From contig JBBRNO010000064.1 in the NCBI GenBank assembly GCA_038230275.1, positions 1 to 32,766 on the forward strand: a stretch of DNA of 32,766 bases. Reading direction: 5' to 3'. Made by a program: the position numbers and the translations under genes. The notes under the pieces were generated by a model. That model worked only from the letters and a program-made list of their open reading frames with translations, made no database searches and was not told the origin of the DNA. Positions 17,409 to 24,969 of the stretch are shown here, in pieces. Position 1 is the first letter of the stretch. Each line of letters starts with the position of its first letter. The DNA comes from JANXXV01 sp038230275. Lineage in GTDB: Bacteria > Acidobacteriota > Terriglobia > Bryobacterales > Bryobacteraceae.

Positions 17409-18370
17409 GCGAGCTGCGGTTGTTTGGGATCTCGCTTGATCCAGCGGAAAGCGGGCAGCGAATTTTTCCAAAAGAACTTCTCCGCCGCCGGTCTTCCCTT
17501 CGCCATGCAGTAAGACTTCAGGATTTCCAGAGACGTCTTATTCCGCCCGGCATAGACGATGAAGTCTTCCCCGAAAATATCCCAGATGAAGTCCAGGCCG
17601 GGTTTGTAGTTAGCCGGATCCGGCTGCGTCTTCGCATCCAGGCGAGGACCAGGAAGGCCCGAAACTTTCGCGTAGGCGTTTCGCTTCCTGAGTTCCTTTA
17701 AGTTATCCGAATAAGTCTTGAGAGCAGCAGGGGAAGTAGGAAGGGCAAGTGCCTGCAGATGCCCGACAACGATTCGCAGGTCAGGCACTTTGTCGGTAAG
17801 GCGCACGGTGGCATCAATCAGATCTAACCGCGGGTTGGCCACCTCGAACGTGAGACCTGTTTGGGCGAATGCCTTCATGTTGGCGATGAAGTCGGGATTA
17901 TTCACCGCCGTGACCAGATTGTGACCCGGCCAGATGTTGCCGTAGCGCAGTCCAAGAAAAAGCTTGTTCTTACGGTACCGATCGAGATACTCGCGGAATT
18001 CCGGTTTCGTCGGATCGAGGTCGCCGATCATGCCAACGATCATCGGCTCGCTTTCGATGATCATCAGGACCCAAAGATTGTCTTCGACCCAGGGACTGGC
18101 TTCGACCTTGATACCGCCGACGATACCGAGCGGGATGGCCGACTCGCGAAAATCGCGCGGCAGAAACGGAGGGGCGTTCGGGGTAAATGGAAAGGGTGCT
18201 CCCTGCGGGCGGGTCTGGTCGTACAGATGAAAATGGGTGTCGATGATCGGGATGGGATCTGGTTCCGCCGCGGACATGGTGGCGGCGGCCGTCGCGCCCG
18301 CCGCCGCAAGAAACGCTCTACGGCTGGATGGGGCGGCGGAACTTTCGCCGGGCTTGTGATTGTCGATCAT
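17405..18370 (-). CDS. Tat-exported amidohydrolase-2-like TIM-barrel protein
   Basis: A 321-residue protein with a twin-arginine signal (SRRAFLAAAGATAAATMSAAE, residues 16-35 or so) and an amidohydrolase-2-type TIM barrel. Metal-binding His46 and His48 lie in IDTHFHLYD. GLRYGNIWPGHN, IVVGHLQAL and a C-terminal EKFFWKNSLPAFRWIKRD follow the family. In most relatives the end of the barrel carries a GSDWP or GSNWP motif. Here the equivalent place reads YAGRNKTS, so the usual active-site Asp/Asn and Trp are absent or shifted. The enzyme may have changed or lost activity. It stands 152 bases after the ECF sigma gene with kinase debris between them. Relatives include secreted hydrolases of lactones and aromatic acids; the substrate here is unknown. 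Confidence 0.85.
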   Translation of the reverse strand: MIDNHKPGESSAAPSSRRAFLAAAGATAAATMSAAEPDPIPIIDTHFHLYDQTRPQGAPFPFTPNAPPFLPRDFRESAIPLGIVGGIKVEASPWVEDNLWVLMIIESEPMIVGMIGDLDPTKPEFREYLDRYRKNKLFLGLRYGNIWPGHNLVTAVNNPDFIANMKAFAQTGLTFEVANPRLDLIDATVRLTDKVPDLRIVVGHLQALALPTSPAALKTYSDNLKELRKRNAYAKVSGLPGPRLDAKTQPDPANYKPGLDFIWDIFGEDFIVYAGRNKTSLEILKSYCMAKGRPAAEKFFWKNSLPAFRWIKRDPKQPQLA

Positions 18371-18419
18371 CGTGGGAAAACTCCTCGTCAGCCCTGAATT
18401 TTACATCGGTCCCGCCGTC

Positions 18420-18563
18420 CGCGTCTAGAGTTCGAATCGAGGCTGTGGCGGCGATCCTCAAACCGCGGCGCAAACAGCACCTAGCCATGCAGAAAGGCCT
18501 CAAATCGCGCCCTCCCGCGGAATCACAGATCTCCCGAATCAGCAGCCATCGTTCGGGAGTCAA
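18420..18563 (-). pseudogene. remnant of a sigma-associated Ser/Thr protein kinase start
   Basis: In another frame, overlapping the last 41 bases of the ECF sigma gene, TTG at 18563 opens TPERWLLIREICDSA. This closely resembles the MTPERW...E(I/L)F(D/E)SAL opening of the Ser/Thr kinases that follow X6-type ECF sigma genes in Acidobacteria. After about 17 residues the match is lost. A shifted frame gives EAFLHG, like the following AAFL segment, and then stops. No kinase domain follows; the amidohydrolase begins instead. I infer deletion and frameshift decay of a former sigma-kinase pair. Confidence 0.4.
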
Positions 18564-19146
18564 CGTCGTTTCCTTTTGCGATCTCGCGGTATAACCATGC
18601 CTTCGCCGAATTCCAGTATCGCTTGACGGTGGCTGTGGAAAGTTGCAGCACCTCGGCGGTCTCTTCCACCGATAGTCCACCGAAGAAGCGAAGCTCCACG
18701 ATTCTGGCCTGTTGCGGGTCGAGCATTGCCAATTTCGTCAATGCGCCGTCAAGCGCGATCATCTCCACCGCGCGCTGTTCCGTCAGCGCCATGCCATCGT
18801 CCAACACAACCCTTTGTTGCATGCCGCCGCGCTTGGCTGCTTTGTGCCCGCGCGCGTAGTCCATCAGGATGCGCCGCATGAGCGTGGCCGCCACGCCCAG
18901 AAAGTGGCCGCGGCTTTCCCAGCGCACGATCCGTTGGTCTACCAGCTTCATGTAGGCTTCATGAACCAGCGCGGTGGGCTGTAGCGTGTGGTCTCCACGT
19001 TCGCGGCGGAAGTATGCGGCGGCCAGTCGCCGCAATTCGTCGTAGACCAGCGGCAGGAGCTTCTCCATTGCTTCCGCTCTGGCTTCGACCTTACAATAGC
19101 CGATTTCTTCCAGCAGCCGCGTTACTTCGCCGCGTGCATCTTCCAT
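18523..19146 (-). CDS. ECF RNA polymerase sigma factor, acidobacterial X6 type
   Basis: A 207-residue sigma-70 family protein of the ECF-like type abundant in Acidobacteria and Planctomycetes. Region 2 contains PLVYDELRRLAAAYFRRERG, LQPTALVHEAYMKLVD and FLGVAATLMRRILMDYAR. Region 4 is at about 145-195 with VELRFFGGLSVEETAEVLQLSTATV and the recognition helix VKRYWNSAKAWLYRE. ATG 19146 is preceded by GGAG seven bases upstream. It follows the second permease by 30 bases, in which a small hairpin lies, so it may belong to the peptidase-permease operon. Members of this type usually pair with a protein kinase; here only a decayed remnant follows. Target promoters cannot be named. Confidence 0.93.
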   Translation of the reverse strand: MEDARGEVTRLLEEIGYCKVEARAEAMEKLLPLVYDELRRLAAAYFRRERGDHTLQPTALVHEAYMKLVDQRIVRWESRGHFLGVAATLMRRILMDYARGHKAAKRGGMQQRVVLDDGMALTEQRAVEMIALDGALTKLAMLDPQQARIVELRFFGGLSVEETAEVLQLSTATVKRYWNSAKAWLYREIAKGNDVDSRTMAADSGDL

Positions 19147-19160
19147 CGAAACACTCCAGC

Positions 19161-19178
19161 AGTTACTTCCTTGTAACT
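19161..19178 (-). promoter_or_regulatory. small hairpin between permease stop and sigma start
   Basis: AGTTAC and GTAACT form a perfect 6-base-pair stem with a 6-base loop that reads AAGGAA on the minus strand, overlapping the permease stop codon and lying just before the sigma gene's GGAG ribosome site. It could tune translation or RNA stability between the two genes; no T-run follows. Confidence 0.3.
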
Positions 19179-20631
19179 ACTTCTTGATAACGGCCTCAGG
19201 CATATTGAGCCGGCTGTGATGGCGGCTGTAACCAAAATACACCGCCATGCCGATGGCCATCCAGACGAACAGCCGGGTCCAGTTTTCCCAGCCCAATCCG
19301 GCCATCAACAAGAGGTTCACAATGATTCCAACGATCGGCAGAAATGGAACCAGTGGAGTGCGGAAGGGGCGCGGCAACTCCGGATGAGTCTTGCGCATGA
19401 CGATAATGCCGATGCATACCAGCACGAAGGCGAACAGTGTTCCGATGCTGGTCATCTCACCGACGATTTGAATTGGGGTGAAGGCGGCGGCGCATCCGAC
19501 GAACACCATGAACAGCAAATTGCTGCGCCAGGGTGTACGGAATTTGGGATGAATATCGGAGAACAGCTTTGGCAGCAGTCCGTCGCGGGACATGGAGTAG
19601 AAGACGCGCGACTGGCCCAGCAGCATCACCAGGATGACCGAAGTGTACCCGGCGATAATTGCTATTTTAATAACCGACTTCAGCCAGATGTACGGTGTGA
19701 GGTCGATGGCAGCGGCCACCGGTGCGGCATTGTTCAAGTCCTTGTAATTCAGCATGCCCGTTAGCACGTGGGAAAACAGCACGTACAAAATGGTGCAAAC
19801 CACCAACGAACCAATGATGCCGATGGGCATGTCGCGCTGTGGATTTTTCGTCTCCTGCGCCGCGGTGGATACCGCATCGAAGCCGATGAAGGCGAAGAAG
19901 ACGACGCCCGCCGCGCGAACCACGCCGCTCCATCCGAAGTGGCCGAACTCGCCCGTATTCTCCGGAACGAAGGGGACGTAGTTTGCCGGGTTGATATAGG
20001 ACCAACCGACGAAGATGAATAAGATCACCACCGAGACTTTCAAAACAACGATGACGCCGTTGATTGTGGCCGATTCCTGAATACCTCGCATCAGCAGCAG
20101 CGAGATCATCACCACCACAAGAATGGCCGGCAGGTTGATTAAGCCATATCCCTGAGTACCGTCGTCCAGCGTGATGGCCTGGAATGGCGATGCCATCAGC
20201 TTAGCCGGCAGAATGATGCCGTAGTCCTTGCAGAGCGATGCCACGTAGCCTGACCAACTGACAGCCACCGTTGCCGCCCCCACTGCGTATTCCAGCACCA
20301 GATCCCAGCCGATAATCCAGGCCATCAATTCACCCATGGTGGCGTATGAATAGGTATACGCGCTTCCGGCGATGGGGATCATGGTGGAGAATTCGCTATA
20401 ACAGATGCCGGCGAACGCACAGCCGAAGGCAGCCAGTACGAAGGAAAGAACGACGGCGGGACCAGCGTGATTGGCTGCCGCGATACCCGTCAGGGAGAAC
20501 AGTCCTGCGCCGATAATCGCACCGATCCCCAACGCCACCAATTGCACCGGACCCAGCGTGCGTTTCAGGGCGTGTTCGCCCTCGGACTCGGCCAGGATGC
20601 GGCTCAAAGGTTTTACCGCGAATATATTCAT
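19177..20631 (-). CDS. APC-family amino acid permease, cationic-amino-acid-transporter-like
   Basis: A 484-residue inner-membrane transporter with about 12 hydrophobic segments. The N-terminus (LKRTLGPVQLVALGIGAIIGAGLF) has the APC substrate-binding GAIIGAGLF loop, and the following ICYSEFSTMIPIAGSAYTYSY and FFAFIGFDAVSTAAQETKNPQRDMP are typical of the CAT/YfnA branch. Import of amino acids coupled to protons is the family role. ATG 20631 overlaps the stop of the preceding permease gene (ATGA), with GAGGTGAAGG just upstream as ribosome binding site. It follows a second permease of a different APC branch, so the operon probably covers a broad range of amino acids. Specificity cannot be read from the sequence. 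Confidence 0.93.
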   Translation of the reverse strand: MNIFAVKPLSRILAESEGEHALKRTLGPVQLVALGIGAIIGAGLFSLTGIAAANHAGPAVVLSFVLAAFGCAFAGICYSEFSTMIPIAGSAYTYSYATMGELMAWIIGWDLVLEYAVGAATVAVSWSGYVASLCKDYGIILPAKLMASPFQAITLDDGTQGYGLINLPAILVVVMISLLLMRGIQESATINGVIVVLKVSVVILFIFVGWSYINPANYVPFVPENTGEFGHFGWSGVVRAAGVVFFAFIGFDAVSTAAQETKNPQRDMPIGIIGSLVVCTILYVLFSHVLTGMLNYKDLNNAAPVAAAIDLTPYIWLKSVIKIAIIAGYTSVILVMLLGQSRVFYSMSRDGLLPKLFSDIHPKFRTPWRSNLLFMVFVGCAAAFTPIQIVGEMTSIGTLFAFVLVCIGIIVMRKTHPELPRPFRTPLVPFLPIVGIIVNLLLMAGLGWENWTRLFVWMAIGMAVYFGYSRHHSRLNMPEAVIKK

Positions 20632-21998
20632 GCCTTCACCTCATTCTTTCGCCAAAAGAAATAAACCGGGATCCCCAATAAGACGATGATCAAACCCGGC
20701 CACGTGTAGTTCGGTTTGTATAGTAACAGCAGGACCTCAATGAGTCCAGCAACCAAGATGTATAACAGGGGTAGCGCAGGGTACCCGAACGCGCGATACG
20801 GCCGTTCCATTTCCGGCCGCGTGCGACGGAGCACGAAGAGTCCACTGATAGTAAGAATGTAAAACAGCAGAACTGCGAAGATAACATAATCCAGCAGGTC
20901 GTTGTAGCGGCCGGTCAAAGTGAGCAGGCAAGCCCAGGCGCATTGCCACACCAACGAGGTAACGGGGGCGGCGGTTTTCGGGTGCAGGCTGGCGATGGAT
21001 TTGAAGAAAAGCCCATCCAGGGCCATGGCGTAGTAGACGCGGGATCCGGCCAGGATCATGCCATTTACGCAACCGAATGTCGACACCATGATGGCTGCGG
21101 CGATTAACTGCGCGCCGGTGGAGCCGAACATCTTTTGGGCTACGGCGGTGGCCACGCGATCCTGAGGGGCAGTCTGGATCGCCTCCAGCGGCAGCGCGTT
21201 GAGATAGACGAAATTACATGCCAGATAGAGGACAGACACGATGCCTACTCCCAATACCAGCGACAACGGAAGATTTCTTTGCGGGTTGCGGATCTCACCG
21301 GCGGTGAATGTCACGTTGTTCCAGGCATCGGAGGAAAACAACGCGCCTACCATGGCTACGCCGACCACCTGCACGGTGGAAAAAGTCCAGTCGGCGTTCT
21401 CCCAGAAGCGGCCGAAGTTTCGGGAGACGGTCTGGGAATCATGTCCGGCCAGAAATCCAAAACCGATCAGCCCCAGCAATGCCGCGGTTTTGGCGAAGGT
21501 GAAGGTGTTCTGCACCACTGCCCCGGTCTTCACGCCGCGGGTGTTCACCCAGGTGAGCAGCAGAATGATGGCGATGGCTACCGCTTGTTGCGTGTTGAGG
21601 AACGGTAGCAGATAGTTGTCCGCCGCAATGCCGGGGAAGAAGACTCCGGCGAATTTGGCGAATGCCACAGCTACCGCGGCGATGGTTCCAGTCTGAATCA
21701 CCAGGAACATGGTCCAACCGAAGAGAAATCCGTAGAGGGGGCCGAAGGCTTCGCGAAGATAGACGTACTGCCCCCCGGCGTGAGGCATGGCGGCGGCCAA
21801 TTCTCCGTAGCTGAGCGCGGCGATCATGGTGAGCAGCGCGGTGACTACCCACGTCATGATTAGCAGCCCGGGCGACCGAACCTGGCGGGAAATATCGGCG
21901 GCTACGATGAAGATGCCGGAGCCGATCATCGATCCCACGACGAGCGTGGTGGCGTCCATCAGCCCAAGCCCTTTGACTAGTCCGGTTTCTTTGATCAT
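20628..21998 (-). CDS. APC-family amino acid permease, LAT/SteT-like
   Basis: A 456-residue transporter with about 12 membrane segments. It begins LGLMDATTLVVGSMIGSGIFIVAADISRQV; the GSMIGSGIF loop is that of the LAT-type branch, as is YGELAAAMPHAGGQYVYLREAFG and FSSDAWNNVTFTAGEIRNPQRNLP. Relatives exchange or import neutral amino acids. It overlaps the stop of thiE by four bases (ATGA) and its own stop overlaps the next permease the same way, so all are translationally coupled. Length is normal for the family. Substrate is inferred only at the class level. Confidence 0.93.
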   Translation of the reverse strand: MIKETGLVKGLGLMDATTLVVGSMIGSGIFIVAADISRQVRSPGLLIMTWVVTALLTMIAALSYGELAAAMPHAGGQYVYLREAFGPLYGFLFGWTMFLVIQTGTIAAVAVAFAKFAGVFFPGIAADNYLLPFLNTQQAVAIAIILLLTWVNTRGVKTGAVVQNTFTFAKTAALLGLIGFGFLAGHDSQTVSRNFGRFWENADWTFSTVQVVGVAMVGALFSSDAWNNVTFTAGEIRNPQRNLPLSLVLGVGIVSVLYLACNFVYLNALPLEAIQTAPQDRVATAVAQKMFGSTGAQLIAAAIMVSTFGCVNGMILAGSRVYYAMALDGLFFKSIASLHPKTAAPVTSLVWQCAWACLLTLTGRYNDLLDYVIFAVLLFYILTISGLFVLRRTRPEMERPYRAFGYPALPLLYILVAGLIEVLLLLYKPNYTWPGLIIVLLGIPVYFFWRKNEVKA

Positions 21999-22672
21999 TC
22001 GTTATTTGTCCTGTCCCAGCCGGGCGCGACCTGCAGTGAAGTTATTTTGATCCATTCTTCCGCCCGCTCCCGCAAGGTTCTGAGCGTGGCGCCCGGCGGG
22101 AAAAGATCGCCGATTACGGCAACGGAGTCCGCGCCGGCTTGCAGCACCGATCCGGCATTCTCGCGGTTGATCCCGCCGATGGCGACTATCGGCCGGAACG
22201 CGAGCGGCCGCAGCCTGGCCAATTCCGCTACGCCTACCACGGCATCGGGATTCTGTTTGGACCCGGTCTGGAATAGCGGTCCGATTGCAATGTAGTCGAC
22301 TGGCTCGCCGTTGGATGCCTGCAACTGTGCTTCGTTGTGGGTGGAGAGCCCGAGCATGCGGGCCGGGCCGATTAGCGCGCGCGACTCCGCGGCAGGAAGG
22401 TCGTCCTGACCAACGTGAAGGGCCGCGTCCAGCAAGACAGCCATGTCCGCGCGGTCGTTGATGACGAAAGCGGCCCCGGCCCGGCGGCATGCCGTAGCCA
22501 CTTCCCGCGCGGTTTCAAACATTCTTCGGTCGAAATATTCTTTGTGCCGGAGTTGGAGAATCCGGACTCCCGCGTCGAGAAGCGCATTCGCGGAGGCAGC
22601 CAGATCCAAGCCCGCCCGGAACGCTGCCGCGGTATCCAGGATGGGATAGAACGGGGGAAGTGTAGCCATCAT
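21995..22672 (-). CDS. thiE: thiamine phosphate synthase
   Basis: A 225-residue TIM-barrel enzyme that joins the pyrimidine and thiazole halves of thiamine. I chose ATG 22672 because it forms an ATGA overlap with the peptidase stop; the frame is open further upstream inside the peptidase gene. Diagnostic motifs are in order: LQLRHKEYFDRR (about 44), FVINDRADMAVL (about 75), LHVGQDDLPAAE (about 92), LGLSTHN (about 112), IAIGPLFQTGSK (about 133), and IVAIGGINREN (about 166). These match the substrate- and Mg-binding loops of ThiE. No other thiamine gene is in the window, and it sits between a peptidase and two permeases, which is an odd place for it. It may be the strain's only ThiE, inserted by chance, or a paralogue serving salvage. 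No TPP riboswitch is visible. Confidence 0.92.
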   Translation of the reverse strand: MMATLPPFYPILDTAAAFRAGLDLAASANALLDAGVRILQLRHKEYFDRRMFETAREVATACRRAGAAFVINDRADMAVLLDAALHVGQDDLPAAESRALIGPARMLGLSTHNEAQLQASNGEPVDYIAIGPLFQTGSKQNPDAVVGVAELARLRPLAFRPIVAIGGINRENAGSVLQAGADSVAVIGDLFPPGATLRTLRERAEEWIKITSLQVAPGWDRTNNE

Positions 22673-24840
22673 TGAAGATACCGCTCGAACCATTCCGTGG
22701 TCCGGCGCAGAGCATCGATCCAGGTCTCGTCGCGAATAAATCCGTGGCTTTCCTGGGGGTAGAAAATCTGCGAGAAATCCTTCCCTTCGTGGATCAGCTT
22801 CTCACTCAATTGCACTGCATCCTGAAACAGGACGTTGTCGTCCACGATGCCGTGAATGATCAGCAAATGATCGCTCAGATTGCCGGAGAAATGGATGGGC
22901 GAACTGCGGCGGTACGCCTCGGGATTCGATTGCGGGGTATTCAGCCGTTGGGAGGTGTATCCGGCGTTGTAATTCTCCCAGTCGTTCACCGCCGCCCAGG
23001 CCGCGCCTGCCTTGAATGTGCCGGGCGAGAGGAACATCGCCATATCGGTCATGAAACCGCCATAACTAACGCCCCAGATACCGAGTTTGTTCATATCGAT
23101 ATTGCCGAGCGATTTTAGATAATCGACGCCCCCCAGCACATCGTCCAGATCAGGCCCACCCATGTGAAGATAGACCCCGCTGCGCCAGTCACGGCCATAG
23201 CCGGTGCTGCCGCGATAGTCCATTTCGAGCACGACGTAGCCCTTGCTGGCGAGGAAAGTGTTGTAGGCGAAGCGGTAATCCTGGTAGCTTCCCCATTGCT
23301 TCAAGACGCTGGTGGCATAGCCGGCGCCGTGGATGTAAACCACAGCTGGGCGCGGCTTTTGAGATTGGTCTTCCGTGCGGTAACCCGGCGGCAGCAGCAG
23401 GCGGGCGGCTACCGGTTTACGGTCGCCGCGGGAGGGATAGTGCACATACTTGATCTCCGGCCACTGCTGTTTGTAAAACCCTGGCTGCGGCGACTGTGTC
23501 ACTCGCTTCTCGTTTACCCAGAGATCGAAGGGGTTTTTCGCATCGGCCAGGCGCCAGGCGATGTACTGTCCGTCTGCGGAAACCTGCCCGATATTGAGGC
23601 CCTCTTTGTGCGAAAGCTTCTCTTTGGCCGATCCGTCCGGCCGCATCTTATACGTGTGGCGCTGCGCGGTATCGCCTTCGGTGGATGCGAAGTAAATGGA
23701 GCCGCCGATCCACTGCGGATCTTCGGAGAACGGTTCGTGATGGATTTCCCAAGCGCCGCGGGTTAACTGTCTGGCTTCGCCACCGCTCGCGGGCACGGTG
23801 TATAAATGCGCCCAGCCATCTTTCTCGCTGGTGAACATCACTGTCTGGGAATCAGGAGACCATCCGGCGAATCCGTAATCCACCCAGCGGTCATCCGTCT
23901 CTTCGGCAACCACCGCCGGCTTACGTGTGTGCGCGTCCAGCACCATCACTTGTTTTATTTTCCAGCCGGGGGCGGTAAATAGGGTGACTAGTTGCTTCGA
24001 ATTGGGCGCCCACTCAGGCATCCGTACCGAGCCTTTGCCGGCAGGCGTCCCAATCTCAAAAGGTTCCTGCTTGCCGCCTTCGGAAGGAACCAGGAAGACT
24101 CCAAATTCGGTTAGTTCGTCGCCTGCAATGGTCCTGGGGATGTTTCTGGTGGCTACGAATCGTCCGGAGAAATTGGCGAGAGGTAACTGTCTGGATTTAT
24201 TCTTGGTAAGAACCGCGAAGGTTTGCCCATCGGGGGACCAGCGATAGGAATCGATGATAGAACCTTCGACGTTCGTTGCTTGCCAAATCTGGCCTGTGGA
24301 CAGGTCCTGCACGACGATTTGGCCGGCCCGGAGGGACGCCAGTTTCTTGCTGTCTGGAGAGAACTGCGGCGAGAGTTCCGGCGCCTTGGTCTTGGTGAGC
24401 CGAAGCAGGGGAGACTTGCCGCTGGTATCGGCAATATACAGATCGCCCCGGTGGGAAAAGGCGGCCTTACGGCCATCGGGTGAAACGTCAAAGCTCGACA
24501 AACCCGGCGGTGGAGGTTGATAGGGTTTGAGCCGATCGTCCTTCTCGTCATCTGTGGTGTTGATTTCGTCTTCCTGCGATTCCAGGTCCGTCAGGCGAGT
24601 AAGCTTCTGGCCGTCCGGGGAGTAGGAATAGAGATCCCGAAACCGCTGGCCATCGGCGTTCCAGAGGAAAACGAGCGTGTGCCCTTTCTTTGACCACATG
24701 ATCTGATCTGGGGCGGTTCCCCACAGCAACGGCCGCCGAAACAATTGTTCGATGGTCGGGGGTTGCGCCATAGCCATGTTGGAACATATGCCGGCACAGA
24801 GGAAGCACGCAAAAAGAACTCTCGCACGAAGAACTCTCAT
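22669..24840 (-). CDS. secreted S9 family peptidase, dipeptidyl-peptidase IV-like
   Basis: A 723-residue exported serine peptidase. The signal peptide ends near SNMAMAQPP. A beta-propeller-like N-terminal domain follows (about 35-470), with WSPDGQ, FSPDSKK and APNSKQL repeats, and then the C-terminal alpha/beta hydrolase domain. The nucleophile is Ser592 in WGVSYGGF, the acid Asp is in IHGIVDDNV, and the base His is in ESHGFIRD. The family removes dipeptides or cleaves after proline in oligopeptides. No Shine-Dalgarno sequence is evident before ATG 24840. The stop overlaps the thiE start by four bases, so it heads the block S9 - thiE - permease - permease. The sensor kinase gene ends 129 bases upstream on the same strand. 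The gene context supports peptide degradation feeding the permeases. Confidence 0.94.
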   Translation of the reverse strand: MRVLRARVLFACFLCAGICSNMAMAQPPTIEQLFRRPLLWGTAPDQIMWSKKGHTLVFLWNADGQRFRDLYSYSPDGQKLTRLTDLESQEDEINTTDDEKDDRLKPYQPPPPGLSSFDVSPDGRKAAFSHRGDLYIADTSGKSPLLRLTKTKAPELSPQFSPDSKKLASLRAGQIVVQDLSTGQIWQATNVEGSIIDSYRWSPDGQTFAVLTKNKSRQLPLANFSGRFVATRNIPRTIAGDELTEFGVFLVPSEGGKQEPFEIGTPAGKGSVRMPEWAPNSKQLVTLFTAPGWKIKQVMVLDAHTRKPAVVAEETDDRWVDYGFAGWSPDSQTVMFTSEKDGWAHLYTVPASGGEARQLTRGAWEIHHEPFSEDPQWIGGSIYFASTEGDTAQRHTYKMRPDGSAKEKLSHKEGLNIGQVSADGQYIAWRLADAKNPFDLWVNEKRVTQSPQPGFYKQQWPEIKYVHYPSRGDRKPVAARLLLPPGYRTEDQSQKPRPAVVYIHGAGYATSVLKQWGSYQDYRFAYNTFLASKGYVVLEMDYRGSTGYGRDWRSGVYLHMGGPDLDDVLGGVDYLKSLGNIDMNKLGIWGVSYGGFMTDMAMFLSPGTFKAGAAWAAVNDWENYNAGYTSQRLNTPQSNPEAYRRSSPIHFSGNLSDHLLIIHGIVDDNVLFQDAVQLSEKLIHEGKDFSQIFYPQESHGFIRDETWIDALRRTTEWFERYLQ

Positions 24841-24872
24841 AGATACGATTCGATCATGATAGCCTGATTTCC

Positions 24873-24897
24873 CCAGCCAAGACCCGAAGTTGGCTGG
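24873..24897 (-). terminator. 8-base-pair hairpin between the sensor kinase and peptidase genes
   Basis: CCAGCCAA and TTGGCTGG form a perfect 8-base-pair stem with a 9-base loop, 73 bases after the kinase stop and 33 before the peptidase ATG. No T-run follows on the minus strand. It may be a terminator for the kinase gene or a control element for the peptidase operon. Confidence 0.4.
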
Positions 24898-24969
24898 AGC
24901 TGCCGCTGGCTTCAGGGGGAATCGCTGGTCAATCTCGATTTTGGAGACCGGACTAGAGGAAGCGGAGAA

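Noticed and set aside
18415..18450. GTTCGAATC motif resembling a tRNA T-loop
   Set aside because: Flanking bases do not form a T-stem on the plus strand, only a faulty one on the minus strand, and no acceptor, D or anticodon arm is found.
22673..22760. TPP riboswitch before thiE
   Set aside because: The upstream DNA is peptidase coding sequence and shows no thi-box pattern that I can see.
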